From: JAWLHU01 sp049324875
GTDB taxonomy: Bacteria; Bacillota; Sulfobacillia; Symbiobacteriales; Symbiobacteriaceae
Assembly (NCBI GenBank): GCA_049324875.1
Contig: JBMONC010000046.1
Span: forward strand, 24,536 to 88,535
Length of the DNA: 64,000 nucleotides
Reading direction: 5' to 3'
The notes under the pieces were generated by a model. The model was not told where the DNA came from. It saw only the letters and a list, made by a program, of their open reading frames with translations, and ran no database searches. Position numbers and translations under genes: made by a program. Shown here in pieces: positions 54,009 through 63,302 of this stretch (positions within the stretch are counted from its first letter, which is position 1; every line of letters begins with the position of its first letter).

Positions 54009-54040
54009 AGCCCGTGAGCGGTCTGCTCACGGGCTTTGGG
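54009..54040. terminator. Bidirectional terminator between DUF3105 and P450 genes
   Basis: AGCCCGTGAGC (54009-54019) pairs with GCTCACGGGCT (54025-54035). TTGGG follows on plus and TTGTC on minus. It serves the two convergent genes. Confidence 0.7.
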
Positions 54041-54054
54041 CTTGTCCACTGGAA

Positions 54055-55122
54055 TCAGAAGCGGACCGGCAGCGCCTGCAGCCCCCGGACCACTGTGCTC
54101 GGCTGCCAGCGGGGCTCGCCGTCCAGCGCCAGGCCCGGCAGCCGCTCCAGCAGGGTCAACAGGCCGATCTCCGCCGCCAGCCGGACCAGCGGGGCGCCCA
54201 GGCAGAAGTGGTTCCCCCGCCCCAGGGCCAGGTGCGGGTTGGGGCTCCGGGTGATATCCAGCCGGTCGGGCTCCGGGAAGACCGCCGGGTCCCGATTGGC
54301 CGCCGCCACCACCACCGAGAGCAGCTCCCCCTGCCGGATTGCCCGGCCGCCCAGCTCCAGGTCCTCGGTGGCCTGAAGGCCGAAGCGCTGCAGGGGTGAG
54401 GCGAGCCGGAGCAGCTCCTCCATCGCCGTGGTGATCAGGTCGGGCCGGCTGCGCAGCAGGGCCAGCTGCTCCGGGTGCTGCAGCAGGAGCAGGCTCCCGG
54501 TCCCCAGCAGGTGGGTGATGATCTGGCGCCCCGCCGCCAGCAGCAGAAGGCTGGTGGCCGGCAGTTCGCCCCCGCTCAGGGGCCGCCCCTCCTCCACGGC
54601 CCGGATCAGTTGGCCGCCGAAACCCGGCCCCGGCTCCCCCCTGCGCTGAGCCGCTGTCTCGGCGAGGCGGTCCAGCAGGGGCAAGGCGAAGTCGGCCATC
54701 AACTCCATCCTTCCGGCGGGCTCCGCCCGGTCGATCAGCTCGCCGGCAACGGCGGCGATCTGCGAGCGGAGCGACTCCATCACCCGCGGGGTTAAGGCCT
54801 TGCTGACCAGCATCCGCAGGCGGGCATGGTCGGGCGGATCCATGGCCATCGGGCTGTCCGGGAGACCGGTGAGGTGGGCCTGATCCGGCAGCAGGTCCGC
54901 TCCGGGCTCTGCGGTCGCCCGCCAGACGAACCGCCTGTCCTGGAGCACCTGCACCGCCAGGGGGTAGGAGGTGACCCACCACCTCCTTACCGCGGGGAGG
55001 TAGAGGAGCGGATCCGCGGCCCGCAGCCTTGCGTAGTACGGGTAAGGGTCGGCGGCGAAGGCCGGGGAGCGCGGGTCGAACTGGGCGATGCTCCACGGCG
55101 GCAGTGGGAGGCTCATCCGCAT
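54055..55122 (-). CDS. Short, atypical cytochrome P450
   Basis: The protein has 355 residues, against about 400 for bacterial P450s. It has the ExxR motif (EELLRL), the haem loop LALGRGNHFCLG (Cys ligand at about 307, with Leu in place of the usual Phe) and PNPHLALG. About 45 residues between the D helix and the I helix are missing. The I helix reads LLLLAAGRQIITHLLG, without the acid-alcohol pair (E/D-T) needed for normal oxygen activation. It may use peroxide, have another chemistry or be decaying. Start at ATG 55122, with ATG 55116 as an alternative. Confidence 0.85.
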   Translation of the reverse strand: MRMSLPLPPWSIAQFDPRSPAFAADPYPYYARLRAADPLLYLPAVRRWWVTSYPLAVQVLQDRRFVWRATAEPGADLLPDQAHLTGLPDSPMAMDPPDHARLRMLVSKALTPRVMESLRSQIAAVAGELIDRAEPAGRMELMADFALPLLDRLAETAAQRRGEPGPGFGGQLIRAVEEGRPLSGGELPATSLLLLAAGRQIITHLLGTGSLLLLQHPEQLALLRSRPDLITTAMEELLRLASPLQRFGLQATEDLELGGRAIRQGELLSVVVAAANRDPAVFPEPDRLDITRSPNPHLALGRGNHFCLGAPLVRLAAEIGLLTLLERLPGLALDGEPRWQPSTVVRGLQALPVRF

Positions 55123-55156
55123 CCAACTCCCTTCGGTCCGGTGCCGGGGAGCCCAG

Positions 55157-55468
55157 CTAGCCGTTCCGGGCCTGGGAGAGCCGGATCTGGAAGATCCGGT
55201 ACCCCTCCTCGAGGGTGTAGAGCATCTTCACATCCCACTCCATCAGGGCGGAGCCGGGGTACCGGACGATCGCCTCCATCACTGCCTCGGCCGAATCGGC
55301 ATTGGCAATGGCGACGCCGCCGGTGGGCACCACGTTGTAGAAGGCGTCCAGGGCTCCGCTCTCCAGCTGCGCCTTGACGAACTGGTGCTGGGCCTGCCCC
55401 AGCTGAACCGCCTGTTCCGGTGGAATGGCGATGCCGGCCTTGGGCTTTCCGGTGATCATGAACTTCAT
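55157..55468 (-). CDS. Small muconolactone-isomerase-like (dimeric alpha/beta barrel) protein
   Basis: The protein has 103 residues from ATG 55468 (GGGAGG upstream). The pattern FMITGKPKAGIAIPPEQ, then NVVPTGGVAIANADSAEAV and RYPGSALMEWDVKML fits the muconolactone isomerase or YCII-type ferredoxin-like fold. The catalytic role cannot be stated. It lies 34 bases before the P450 on the same strand, so they may be linked. Confidence 0.5.
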   Translation of the reverse strand: MKFMITGKPKAGIAIPPEQAVQLGQAQHQFVKAQLESGALDAFYNVVPTGGVAIANADSAEAVMEAIVRYPGSALMEWDVKMLYTLEEGYRIFQIRLSQARNG

Positions 55469-55591
55469 GGGACCAACCTCCCTGTGGGATTCTGCCGGCG
55501 GGGTATCCGCCGGTGCAGTTCCCATGCTACCAGGGAAGGCGGCTCCCTCCATCCCGCGATTGGCCCATTGCCGAGGAACAGGGAGTTCTCC

Positions 55592-58426
55592 CTACTCCCC
55601 CGCCCTCACCAGACCGGTCTGGGCAGCGAAGGAGGCGAGGGCGGCCCGGTTGGAGACCCCCACTTTGTTGAAGATGTTCCGCAGGTGGCCATCCACCGTG
55701 CGGGGGGAGATGTAGAGCTGGGCTGCGATCTCCTTGTCGGTCAGCCCCTGGGCCACCAGCCGGACCACCTCCGCCTCCCGCTCGGTCAAACCGCCGGGCA
55801 GGGCGGCGCCGGAGGTCGTTTCAGGCTTGCTGCTCCGCTCCCGGAGCCGGGGGAGCAGCTCCTCTGCTTCCGCCAGGGCGGGGGCTGCGCCCAGCTGGGC
55901 GAAAGTCTGCCGGGCCTCCTCCAGCCCCGCAAGGCTCTCGGGCAGCTCGGGGAAGGCCTTGGCCGCCGAGAGCCGGACCAGCGCCCCGTAGTAAGGGAAG
56001 CCCGCCCGCTCGGTGATGGCTCGGGCCTCCTGCAGGTGGCCGGCTGCCTCGTCCCGCCGGCCCTCCCCCGCCAGCTGTTCGGCCAGGAAGCGGCGGGCCT
56101 GCACGATCCAGACGGCGCTATTCTGCCGCAGAGCGATGTCCAGGGCCCGCTCCGCCGCCTCCCGGGCGGCGTCCGGCTCCCCGGCGGCCCGGTGGTAGCA
56201 GGCCCAGGTCAGCTCCACCATCGGCCTGCTGGCCCGGTGGCCGAGCCGCTCCTGCCAGTGGCTGGCGCCCTCCAGCCAGGCCCTGGCCGCCGCCAGGTCG
56301 CCGCCGGCCAGGTGGAGCAGGGCGTGCAGGGCGTGGTAGCCCTCCTCCACCGAGGTGACCGGAGGCAGATCATCGGGCTGGAAGGGCTCGTGGGTGGAGA
56401 GGAAGGATCGCAGCTCCTCCAGCCGGCCGCTCTCCAGCAGCAGCATCTCGGCAAAGAAGCGCTCCGGGCCGGTGTTGGCGGGGTGGCGCCGGTTGTGCTC
56501 CACCAGGTTGCGCGCCGCGGCGGTCCAGTCCCCCCGCACGAACTGGTAGAAGCCCAGGACGGAGAAGCCGCCGGGGTGGTAGGGGTAGCCGGTCCGCTCC
56601 CAGGCCTCGGCCTCCAGGGCGGCGAGCCGGCGGGCGGCCTCATCCACCACCTCCTTGGGCTGGCCGGAGATCAGCCCGCTATTCACCTGGTTCATCAGGA
56701 AGCGGACGGCGGCCCGGTAGTCCCGGGCGGCCAGGGCGCTCTCCATGGCCCGGTAGACCAGCTCGCCGGTGGAGCGTCGCCGGCGGGTGGCGCGCTGGAC
56801 GAAGAGGGCGGCGTCCAGGATCTCGTGGGCGATCCCCGGGTGGGCCCGCTCCTCCAGCGACCGGAGCAGCGCCTCCGCCTCCTCCTCCCGCCCCCGCAGG
56901 GAGTACCAGATCACCAGCCGGACGGCGGCCCGCGGGATGGAGCTGACCTGGCCGAAGATCTCCTCCTCCAGCCGGAGGTAGCGGGGGTCGGCCAGCAGCC
57001 CCTCCTGGGCGCTCACCACGGTGGAGAGCTCCGCCTCGTCGCCGCTGCCGTAGACCGCCAGCATGTGGCGGCTCCAGACGGCGGCGGGGAGGTCGCCCGC
57101 CGCCTCGGCGGTCCGGAGCGCCTCCTGGAAGCTGGCCTTGGCCCGCTCCCGGTCCTCATGCTTCAGGCAGAAGCCCAGCTTCAGCAGCAGCTCCCCCCGC
57201 CGGGGGTCGGTCTCGGGCAGAAAGGCGAGCGCCTCCTCGCACATCTGCGCCGCCTGGGCCAGGGCGCCCAGCTTCAGCGCCCGGTCCGCCGCGGCCCGCA
57301 GGTAGTCGGCCGCCCGGGGGTCGCCCGCCCGGCTCAGGTGGAGCGCCAGCGCCTCTACATCCGGGTTGGGGACGGCCTCCAGAGCCGCCGCCACCCGGGC
57401 ATGCCAGCGGCGGCGCCGGGGGCCGAGCAGCTGCCCCACCAGCACCTCCCGGACCAGGGCGTGGTCGAACTGGAAGAGTTCGCCCGAGGCCCCCCGGGGC
57501 CGGAGCACCCGGTGGACCACCGCCTCCTCCAGCACGCCGATCAGTTCCTCCTCGGGCAGCTCCACCACCCGCTGCAGCAGGTCATAGTCAAAGAGCTCGC
57601 CGATGATCGCCGCCGCCTGCAGCACCTCCCGGGCCCCGGGCCGGAGCCCGTCCAGCTTCCGGTCGATCGCCTGCTGCACCGTCTCCGGCAGCTCGGCCTC
57701 CAGCTCCCCACCGGTCCGGACCAGGCCCGCCACCAACTCCTTCAGGAAGAGCGGGTGGCCGTCGGTCCGCTGGTGGAGTTGGCGGGCCAGACCCGCCACC
57801 TCCGCCCTGGACGGCAGCGCCGCCGAGATCATCTCGACCACGTCGGCCGGACTGAGCCGCTCCAGCAGCACCCGGTGGGCTCCGGCCCGCTGCAGATCGG
57901 GCAGCAGGCTCCAGAGCGGGTGGTGCCGGTTCAGCTCATCGCTCCGGTAGGTGGCCATCAGCAGCACCGGCCCGTCGGCCACCTGGTCCGGCAGGTGGCG
58001 GAGCAGCTCCAGCGTGCCGGGATCGGCCCAGTGGATGTCCTCCAGGGCGACCAGCAGGGGGCGCCCTTCGCCGCCCAGCCAGCCGACCAGGGCACCGGCC
58101 ACCTCCCGGGGGCTCCAGGAGCCGGGCGCCTGGCCAAAGGGCGGCGGCAGCGGCTGCGGGTCGCGGCCCAGCTCCCGCTGGGTGCGCCTCACCACCTCCT
58201 GCCAGGGGCCGAAGGGGGCGGTCTCCCCCGGCCCCGGGCAGCGGCCGGTCGCATAGGGCATCTCCCCGGTCTCCCGGAGGAGGCTCTCCAGCAGGGCGGT
58301 CTTGCCGCCGCCCGCCTCACCGCCCAACAGGACCAGCCGGCCGCGCCCCGCTGCAGCCTCCCGGACATGCTCCCTCAGCTCGTCCAGCTCTCTGACCCTG
58401 CCAACCAGGGGGAAGAGACTTGGCAT
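55592..58426 (-). CDS. Large ATPase-linked LuxR-type transcription regulator (LAL/MalT-like)
   Basis: The protein has 944 residues. It begins with LVGRVRELDEL and a Walker A GGEAGGGKT (35-43). Walker B-type LLVALEDIHWAD follows near residue 125. The middle holds a long helical TPR-like region. The C-terminus is a LuxR helix-turn-helix (about 878-935) with LTEREAEVVRLVAQGLTDKEIA and ISPRTVDGHLRNIFNKVG. It probably senses a ligand or partner and activates genes. The target is unknown. Confidence 0.93.
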   Translation of the reverse strand: MPSLFPLVGRVRELDELREHVREAAAGRGRLVLLGGEAGGGKTALLESLLRETGEMPYATGRCPGPGETAPFGPWQEVVRRTQRELGRDPQPLPPPFGQAPGSWSPREVAGALVGWLGGEGRPLLVALEDIHWADPGTLELLRHLPDQVADGPVLLMATYRSDELNRHHPLWSLLPDLQRAGAHRVLLERLSPADVVEMISAALPSRAEVAGLARQLHQRTDGHPLFLKELVAGLVRTGGELEAELPETVQQAIDRKLDGLRPGAREVLQAAAIIGELFDYDLLQRVVELPEEELIGVLEEAVVHRVLRPRGASGELFQFDHALVREVLVGQLLGPRRRRWHARVAAALEAVPNPDVEALALHLSRAGDPRAADYLRAAADRALKLGALAQAAQMCEEALAFLPETDPRRGELLLKLGFCLKHEDRERAKASFQEALRTAEAAGDLPAAVWSRHMLAVYGSGDEAELSTVVSAQEGLLADPRYLRLEEEIFGQVSSIPRAAVRLVIWYSLRGREEEAEALLRSLEERAHPGIAHEILDAALFVQRATRRRRSTGELVYRAMESALAARDYRAAVRFLMNQVNSGLISGQPKEVVDEAARRLAALEAEAWERTGYPYHPGGFSVLGFYQFVRGDWTAAARNLVEHNRRHPANTGPERFFAEMLLLESGRLEELRSFLSTHEPFQPDDLPPVTSVEEGYHALHALLHLAGGDLAAARAWLEGASHWQERLGHRASRPMVELTWACYHRAAGEPDAAREAAERALDIALRQNSAVWIVQARRFLAEQLAGEGRRDEAAGHLQEARAITERAGFPYYGALVRLSAAKAFPELPESLAGLEEARQTFAQLGAAPALAEAEELLPRLRERSSKPETTSGAALPGGLTEREAEVVRLVAQGLTDKEIAAQLYISPRTVDGHLRNIFNKVGVSNRAALASFAAQTGLVRAGE

Positions 58427-58528
58427 CCACCGATCACCCCCTTGCCTGCAATACCTCGACTAGATCAATTCCACCATTTTAAGAAAGTTCCTTCCGGAAG
58501 CAATCTATCGGGCGGTGGTGCGCGGGAA

Positions 58529-58561
58529 GGGGCGTGAACCCCTGGTGGAGTTGCACGCCCC
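58529..58561 (-). terminator. Candidate ferritin terminator
   Basis: GGGGCGTG (58529-58536) pairs with CACGCCCC (58554-58561) with a 17-base loop. On the minus strand CTTCCC follows, a weak tail. The rest of 58427-58631 contains nothing else I can name. Confidence 0.4.
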
Positions 58562-58631
58562 AAGCTTCTCATCTGGCTGCCGGTTCCATCGCTGCGGTTA
58601 TCTCATCGGTCGAAGGGCCCCGTCTCCCACC

Positions 58632-59129
58632 CTACGCTTCGGCCTGCCGCTTGGCCAGCTCGCGGTCCAGCAGCATCAGCGCCTGCGTGCCGCCACCGGC
58701 CATCTTCACCATGTTGAGCACATCGGAGGCGGACTTCTCCTCCTCCACCTGCTCATTGATGAACCACTGGAGCACCGGAATGCTGGCGTACTCCTTCTCC
58801 GCCATCGCCAGCTCGTACAGGTTGTGGATCATCCCGGAGATCTTCTGCTCGTGGGCCAGCACCTTCTCGAAGAGCGCCACCAGCGAATCATACTGCGCCG
58901 GGGGCTCGGGCAGCGCCTTCAGTGCCACCTTGCCGCCCCGGTCGTTGACGTGCCGGTAGAGCTTCATGGCGTGCTCCAGCTCTTCCCGTGCCTGAACCTC
59001 CAGCCAGTGAGCCATGCCGGGGTAGTTGTTCGCCTCGCAAGAGGCCGCCATGCCCAGGTATGTGTATGCGGAGGAGAGCTCCTCCTTGATCTGCTCGTTG
59101 AGCGCCGCCTCCATCTTCTGGTTCAGCAC
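58632..59129 (-). CDS. ftnA: Non-haem ferritin
   Basis: The protein has 165 residues from GTG 59129, with AAAGGAGGGTGA upstream. It stores iron inside a 24-mer shell. The diiron site ligands Glu17, Glu50 and His53 are present, with Tyr24 nearby. MIHNLYELA and FINEQVEEEKSA match the family. It lies next to the second siderophore system, which fits an iron locus. Confidence 0.95.
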   Translation of the reverse strand: MLNQKMEAALNEQIKEELSSAYTYLGMAASCEANNYPGMAHWLEVQAREELEHAMKLYRHVNDRGGKVALKALPEPPAQYDSLVALFEKVLAHEQKISGMIHNLYELAMAEKEYASIPVLQWFINEQVEEEKSASDVLNMVKMAGGGTQALMLLDRELAKRQAEA

Positions 59130-59259
59130 GGTCTGTCACCCTCCTTTGAACGGATTGGCACCTCGCCAGAGAGGCCATTCCGGTTCGAGGCCAACCCCGA
59201 ACCGGAATGTCTTGATAGAAAATATTAGACGTTGGGAGGGTGATCTCCTGCCGTCCGCT

Positions 59260-60243
59260 CTACTTGACCAGGAGCTTGAACAGATCGTCCAGCACCTTGT
59301 TGGCCGCCGTGATGCCGATGCCGATCATCCAGTAGTCGTCCGGCACCTCGTAAACCTGGCCCTTCTTCACCACGTTCAGCTGGGACCAGAGCGGGTGCTG
59401 CTGCAGCTTGACCACCAGGGTGTCCTTGCCGTCGGCGCCCCGGAACTGGGTGTAGAACATCAGGTCAGCGTCCAGGTCGGGAATCCGCTCCTCGGTGGCC
59501 TTCTCCATGAAGACATCCTTGTTCTGGACCGGCGGGCGGGGCAGGCCGGCATCCTTCATGACCGTGCCGATGAAGGAGGCATTCATGTAGATCCGGACGT
59601 GATCCGGCAGGCCCCGGATGATGGAGACGGTGGGCGGGTTGGGACCCATCTTCTGCCGGAACTCGGCCATCCGCTTGTCGTAGGCGGCCATGATCTTCTC
59701 CGCCTCGGCAGCCTTGTTCACCGCCTCGGCGTGCAGCCTGAAGTTCTCCTTCCAGGTGACGCCGACCGACTCGGTGAAGACGGTGGGGGCGATCTGGGAG
59801 AGCTTGTCGTAGATGGCCTTGTGGCGCCGATCGCTGGAGATGATCAGGTCGGGCTTCAGGGCGGCGATCGCCTCGAGGTTGGGCTGGTTGATGGTGCCCA
59901 CCTTCGCGACGCCCTCCAGCTTGTCCTTGAGGTAGTCCTGGAACTCGCCATCCTGGAAAACGGTCACGGCGCCGACGGGCTTGATACCCAGGGCGACCAT
60001 GGAGTCCAGCTCGCCGGTGTCGAGCACGACGATCCGCTGCGGGTTGACCGGCACCTTGGTCTCGCCCCGGAAGTGCTTCACGGTGCGGAACTCCGGCTGC
60101 TTCGGCTGCTCGGCAGCCTTGGCCGGCTCCTTGGCGGCGGGCTGCTCAGCGGGCTTGGCTCCGCCACAGCCGGTCAGGGCAAGGAGGGTCAACACCAGAA
60201 CCCAGGTCAGACCAGTAAGACCAAACCGATGCTTTTGGATCAT
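59260..60243 (-). CDS. Siderophore/iron ABC transporter substrate-binding lipoprotein, system 2
   Basis: The protein has 327 residues. The lipobox LALTGC is followed by an Ala/Pro/Lys/Glu linker (about 25-48). The binding fold includes VPVNPQRIVVLDTGELDSMVAL and LEAIAALKPDLIISS. It resembles YclQ/FatB-type anionic siderophore binders. It diverges from its permease and ATPase genes, sharing the Fur-box region with them. Confidence 0.93.
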   Translation of the reverse strand: MIQKHRFGLTGLTWVLVLTLLALTGCGGAKPAEQPAAKEPAKAAEQPKQPEFRTVKHFRGETKVPVNPQRIVVLDTGELDSMVALGIKPVGAVTVFQDGEFQDYLKDKLEGVAKVGTINQPNLEAIAALKPDLIISSDRRHKAIYDKLSQIAPTVFTESVGVTWKENFRLHAEAVNKAAEAEKIMAAYDKRMAEFRQKMGPNPPTVSIIRGLPDHVRIYMNASFIGTVMKDAGLPRPPVQNKDVFMEKATEERIPDLDADLMFYTQFRGADGKDTLVVKLQQHPLWSQLNVVKKGQVYEVPDDYWMIGIGITAANKVLDDLFKLLVK

Positions 60244-60291
60244 TGTCGAATCGCCCTTTCCTGTGGTATCTTAGGAGTATCGTTACGATGT

Positions 60292-60310
60292 TGAGAATGA
60301 TTCTCACTCT
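60292..60310. promoter_or_regulatory. Fur box between siderophore system 2 genes
   Basis: TGAGAATGATTCTCACTCT is a near-palindromic Fur box. It is 50 bases before the binding-protein gene on the minus strand and 124 bases before the permease gene on the plus strand. A TTTTGA (60375-60380) with TAGTAT (60398-60403) may be the plus promoter. Confidence 0.8.
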
Positions 60311-60433
60311 CTTCGACAGAAGCATCGTAGCAGGCAGATCGCCCCTTCGTCAACAGGGTTTCCTCAGATGATCCTTTTGAGTAGAAATCTAGTACGATAG
60401 TATTTTTCATACATCTAGCTGGAGGTCGGCGGC

Positions 60434-61435
60434 GTGGTGTGGATCCGACGCTCTCCTGTCACCGGACTGGCCCTGTCCCTTCTGCTCCTCCTCCTCTCCA
60501 TGGCGCTCTCCATTTTGGTGGGCACCCGGAACATCTCCCTCCCAACCATTTACAGCGCCCTCATCGCCTATGACGGATCACCGGACCAGGCCGTCATCCT
60601 GACGGTCCGGCTGCCCCGGGCGCTGATCGCCGCCAGCGTGGGCGCCTCCCTGGCGGTGGCCGGGGCAATCATGCAGGCGCTGACCCGCAACCCGCTGGCG
60701 GCCCCGGGCATCGTGGGCATCAACGCCGGGGCGGCGGCGGCGGTGGTCAGTGCGATCTTCCTGCTGGGCGGCGGCTCCCTCAGCCTTTACGCCTGGTTCG
60801 CCTTCGCCGGTGCCGCTGCGGCGGCGGCCACCGTCTACGCCCTGGGCTCCCTGGGCCGTGGCGGGCTGACCCCCCTGAAGCTGACGGTGGCCGGCGCAGC
60901 CCTGACCGCCCTGCTCTCCTCCTTCACCCAGGGGCTGCTGGTACTGAACGAGCGGACGCTGGAGGAGATGCGCTTCTGGCTGGCCGGCTCGGTGGCGGGC
61001 CGGGAGATGTCGCTCTTCCTGCAGGTCTCCCCCTTCATCGCCTTCGGCCTGCTGACGGCGCTCCTGCTGGCCGGGCAGATTACCACCCTCAGCCTCGGCG
61101 AGGATGTGGCCAAGGGGCTTGGTCAGAACACCGCCTGGGTCAAGGCCGCCGCCGGAATCATCGTGGTGGTGCTGGCGGGCGCCTCGGTGGCGGTGGCGGG
61201 GCCCATCGGCTTCATCGGCCTGGCGGTGCCTCACATCGCCCGGGCGATGGGCGGGACCGACTACCGCTGGATCCTTCCGCTCGCCGCCGTGCTGGGCGGG
61301 GTGCTGCTCCTGCTGGCCGATGTGGCCGCCCGGCTGGTGATCCGGCCGGAGGAGGTGGCGGTGGGCGTGATGACCGCCTTGATCGGCGCTCCCTTCTTCA
61401 TCTATCTCGCCCGGCGGGGGGTGAGGCAGGCATGA
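60434..61435 (+). CDS. FecCD-family siderophore permease, system 2, subunit A
   Basis: The protein has 333 residues from GTG 60434 (GGAGGT upstream). FecCD motifs ASLAVAGAIMQALTRNPLAAPG and GLAVPHIARAMGGTDYRW are present. It has about nine membrane helices and overlaps subunit B by 4 bases. Confidence 0.94.
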   Translation: MVWIRRSPVTGLALSLLLLLLSMALSILVGTRNISLPTIYSALIAYDGSPDQAVILTVRLPRALIAASVGASLAVAGAIMQALTRNPLAAPGIVGINAGAAAAVVSAIFLLGGGSLSLYAWFAFAGAAAAAATVYALGSLGRGGLTPLKLTVAGAALTALLSSFTQGLLVLNERTLEEMRFWLAGSVAGREMSLFLQVSPFIAFGLLTALLLAGQITTLSLGEDVAKGLGQNTAWVKAAAGIIVVVLAGASVAVAGPIGFIGLAVPHIARAMGGTDYRWILPLAAVLGGVLLLLADVAARLVIRPEEVAVGVMTALIGAPFFIYLARRGVRQA

Positions 61436-62436
61436 TCTCCCTCCGGCGCATCAACCCGAAGGTGCCGGCGATCCTGATGGGCCTCGCCCTGGCCACCGCC
61501 GCCGTGATCACCCTCAACATGATGATGGGCGAGTACCCGATCCCCCCGCTGGATGTCTGGAAGACGGTCTTCGGCGTGGGCAGCGGGGAGTACGACTTCG
61601 TCGTCAAGACGCTCCGGCTGCCACGCAACCTGGTGGCCGTCCTGGTGGGGGCCGCCCTCGGCGTCTCGGGTGCGATCCTGCAGGGGATGGCCCGCAACCC
61701 GCTCGCCTCCCCTGACGTGATCGGCATCACCGGCGGCGCCAACCTGGCGGCGGTGGCGGTGATCGCCCTCTACCCCAAGTCGCCGCTCTGGGCGCTCCCC
61801 GTCTCCGCCTTCGCCGGCGCCGCCCTCGCCGCAGCGCTCACCTACCTTCTGGCCTGGAAGGGCGGCTCCTCACCGATTCGGATGGTGCTGGTGGGCATCG
61901 GCATCGCCTCGGTGGCAGCGGCGCTGACCACCGTGATCCTGACCCATGCCCGGGTCCTGGTGGTCAGCCAGGCGATGGTCTGGATGACCGGCTCGGTCTA
62001 CGCCCGCTCCTGGGAGCACCTGCGGCCCCTGCTGCCGTGGCTGCTGCTCTTCCTCCCGCTGGCCTTCGCCATGGCCCGCCACCTGGACGCCCTGCAGCTG
62101 GGCGATGAGGTGGCCCGGGGGCTGGGCAGCCGGGTGGAGGCTAACCGGGGGGTGCTGCTCCTGACCAGCGTCGCCCTGGCGGGGGCGGCGGTGGCCACGG
62201 CGGGCGCCATCGGCTTCGTGGGCCTGATGGCGCCGCACATCAGCCGGCGGCTGGTCGGCCCCACAGCGGCGGGCCTTCTGCCCACCGCCGCCCTGGTGGG
62301 CGGGCTGCTGGTGGTCTTCGCCGACATGCTGGGCCGGGTGGTCTTTGCGCCGATTGAGATTCCGGCGGGCGTGATCACCGCCCTGGTGGGCGCCCCGTAC
62401 TTCATTTACCTGCTCTACCAGACCCGCAACGCCTAG
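61432..62436 (+). CDS. FecCD-family siderophore permease, system 2, subunit B
   Basis: The protein has 334 residues. ATG at 61432 overlaps the previous stop. Motifs ALGVSGAILQGMARNPLASPD and GFVGLMAPHISRRLVG are FecCD signatures. It should pair with subunit A in the membrane and couple to the next gene's ATPase. Confidence 0.94.
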   Translation: MISLRRINPKVPAILMGLALATAAVITLNMMMGEYPIPPLDVWKTVFGVGSGEYDFVVKTLRLPRNLVAVLVGAALGVSGAILQGMARNPLASPDVIGITGGANLAAVAVIALYPKSPLWALPVSAFAGAALAAALTYLLAWKGGSSPIRMVLVGIGIASVAAALTTVILTHARVLVVSQAMVWMTGSVYARSWEHLRPLLPWLLLFLPLAFAMARHLDALQLGDEVARGLGSRVEANRGVLLLTSVALAGAAVATAGAIGFVGLMAPHISRRLVGPTAAGLLPTAALVGGLLVVFADMLGRVVFAPIEIPAGVITALVGAPYFIYLLYQTRNA

Positions 62437-62450
62437 GGGGAGGAAGAACA

Positions 62451-63290
62451 ATGAGCACCCTGGAAGCACGCCAGCTGACCCTCGCCTATGACGGCGATCC
62501 CATCATCCGGGAGTTGGACCTGACCATCCCGCGGGGCAAGATCACCGCCCTGGTGGGCGGCAACGGCTGCGGCAAGTCGACCCTGCTCCGGGCGCTGGCC
62601 CGGCTCCTGAAGCCGCGGGGCGGCGCCGTCTGCCTCGACGGGATCTCCATCGCCACCCTGCCCACCAAGAAGGTGGCGCTGCAGGTGGGCATCCTCCCGC
62701 AGGGGCCGGTGGCGCCCGAGGGGCTGACCGTGCGGGAGCTGGTGGCGCAGGGGCGCTACCCGCACCAGTCCTGGCTGCGGCAGTGGCGGGATGAGGATGA
62801 GGCGGCGGTGGAGAAGGCGCTGGCCGCCACCAACATGACCGCCCTGGCCGGGCGGCCGCTGGAGGCGCTCTCGGGCGGTCAGCGGCAGCGGGCCTGGATC
62901 GCCATGGCGCTCGCCCAGGAGTCGGAGATCCTCCTGCTGGATGAGCCGACCACCTACCTGGACATGGCCCACCAGATCGATGTCCTCGACCTGCTCTGGG
63001 ATCTGAATGAGCGGGAGGGGCGGACCATCGTGATGGTCCTCCACGACCTGAACCAGGCCTGCCGGTACGCCCACCACCTGGTGGCGGTCAAGGATGGCCG
63101 GATCTACGCCCAGGGCGCCCCCCACGAGGTGGTGACCGAGGAGATGGTCCGGGCGGTCTTCAACCTGCCCTGCCAGATCGCCCTGGACCCGGTCTCGGGC
63201 ACACCCATGTGCGTGCCGGTGGGGCGCAACCGGTGCCCGCTGGCGGAGGCCTGCCCGTGCGACCGGCCGTCCGGGGCAGCGGCGGACTAG
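62451..63290 (+). CDS. Siderophore ABC ATPase, system 2, with Cys cluster in the tail
   Basis: The protein has 279 residues, the usual FecE/FepC length. Walker A GGNGCGKST is at about 37-45 and the signature LSGGQRQRAW at about 140. LLLDEPTTYLDMAHQ completes the set. A short C-terminal extension carries four cysteines in CVPVGRNRCPLAEACPC (C-X7-C-X5-C-X-C), which is not a family feature. GGGGGAGGAAG precedes the ATG. System 2 has a single-domain ATPase, unlike system 1. Confidence 0.94.
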   Translation: MSTLEARQLTLAYDGDPIIRELDLTIPRGKITALVGGNGCGKSTLLRALARLLKPRGGAVCLDGISIATLPTKKVALQVGILPQGPVAPEGLTVRELVAQGRYPHQSWLRQWRDEDEAAVEKALAATNMTALAGRPLEALSGGQRQRAWIAMALAQESEILLLDEPTTYLDMAHQIDVLDLLWDLNEREGRTIVMVLHDLNQACRYAHHLVAVKDGRIYAQGAPHEVVTEEMVRAVFNLPCQIALDPVSGTPMCVPVGRNRCPLAEACPCDRPSGAAAD

Positions 63291-63302
63291 GGGGCGGTTC
63301 CG

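Noticed and set aside
55088..58537. Plus-strand 1149-residue open frame
   Set aside because: It is antisense to the LuxR-type regulator gene. The composition is typical of a shadow and no family pattern appears.
58529..58600. tRNA-like fold next to ferritin
   Set aside because: One GC stem with GTTC-like sequence is present, but no cloverleaf with anticodon and T arms could be drawn.
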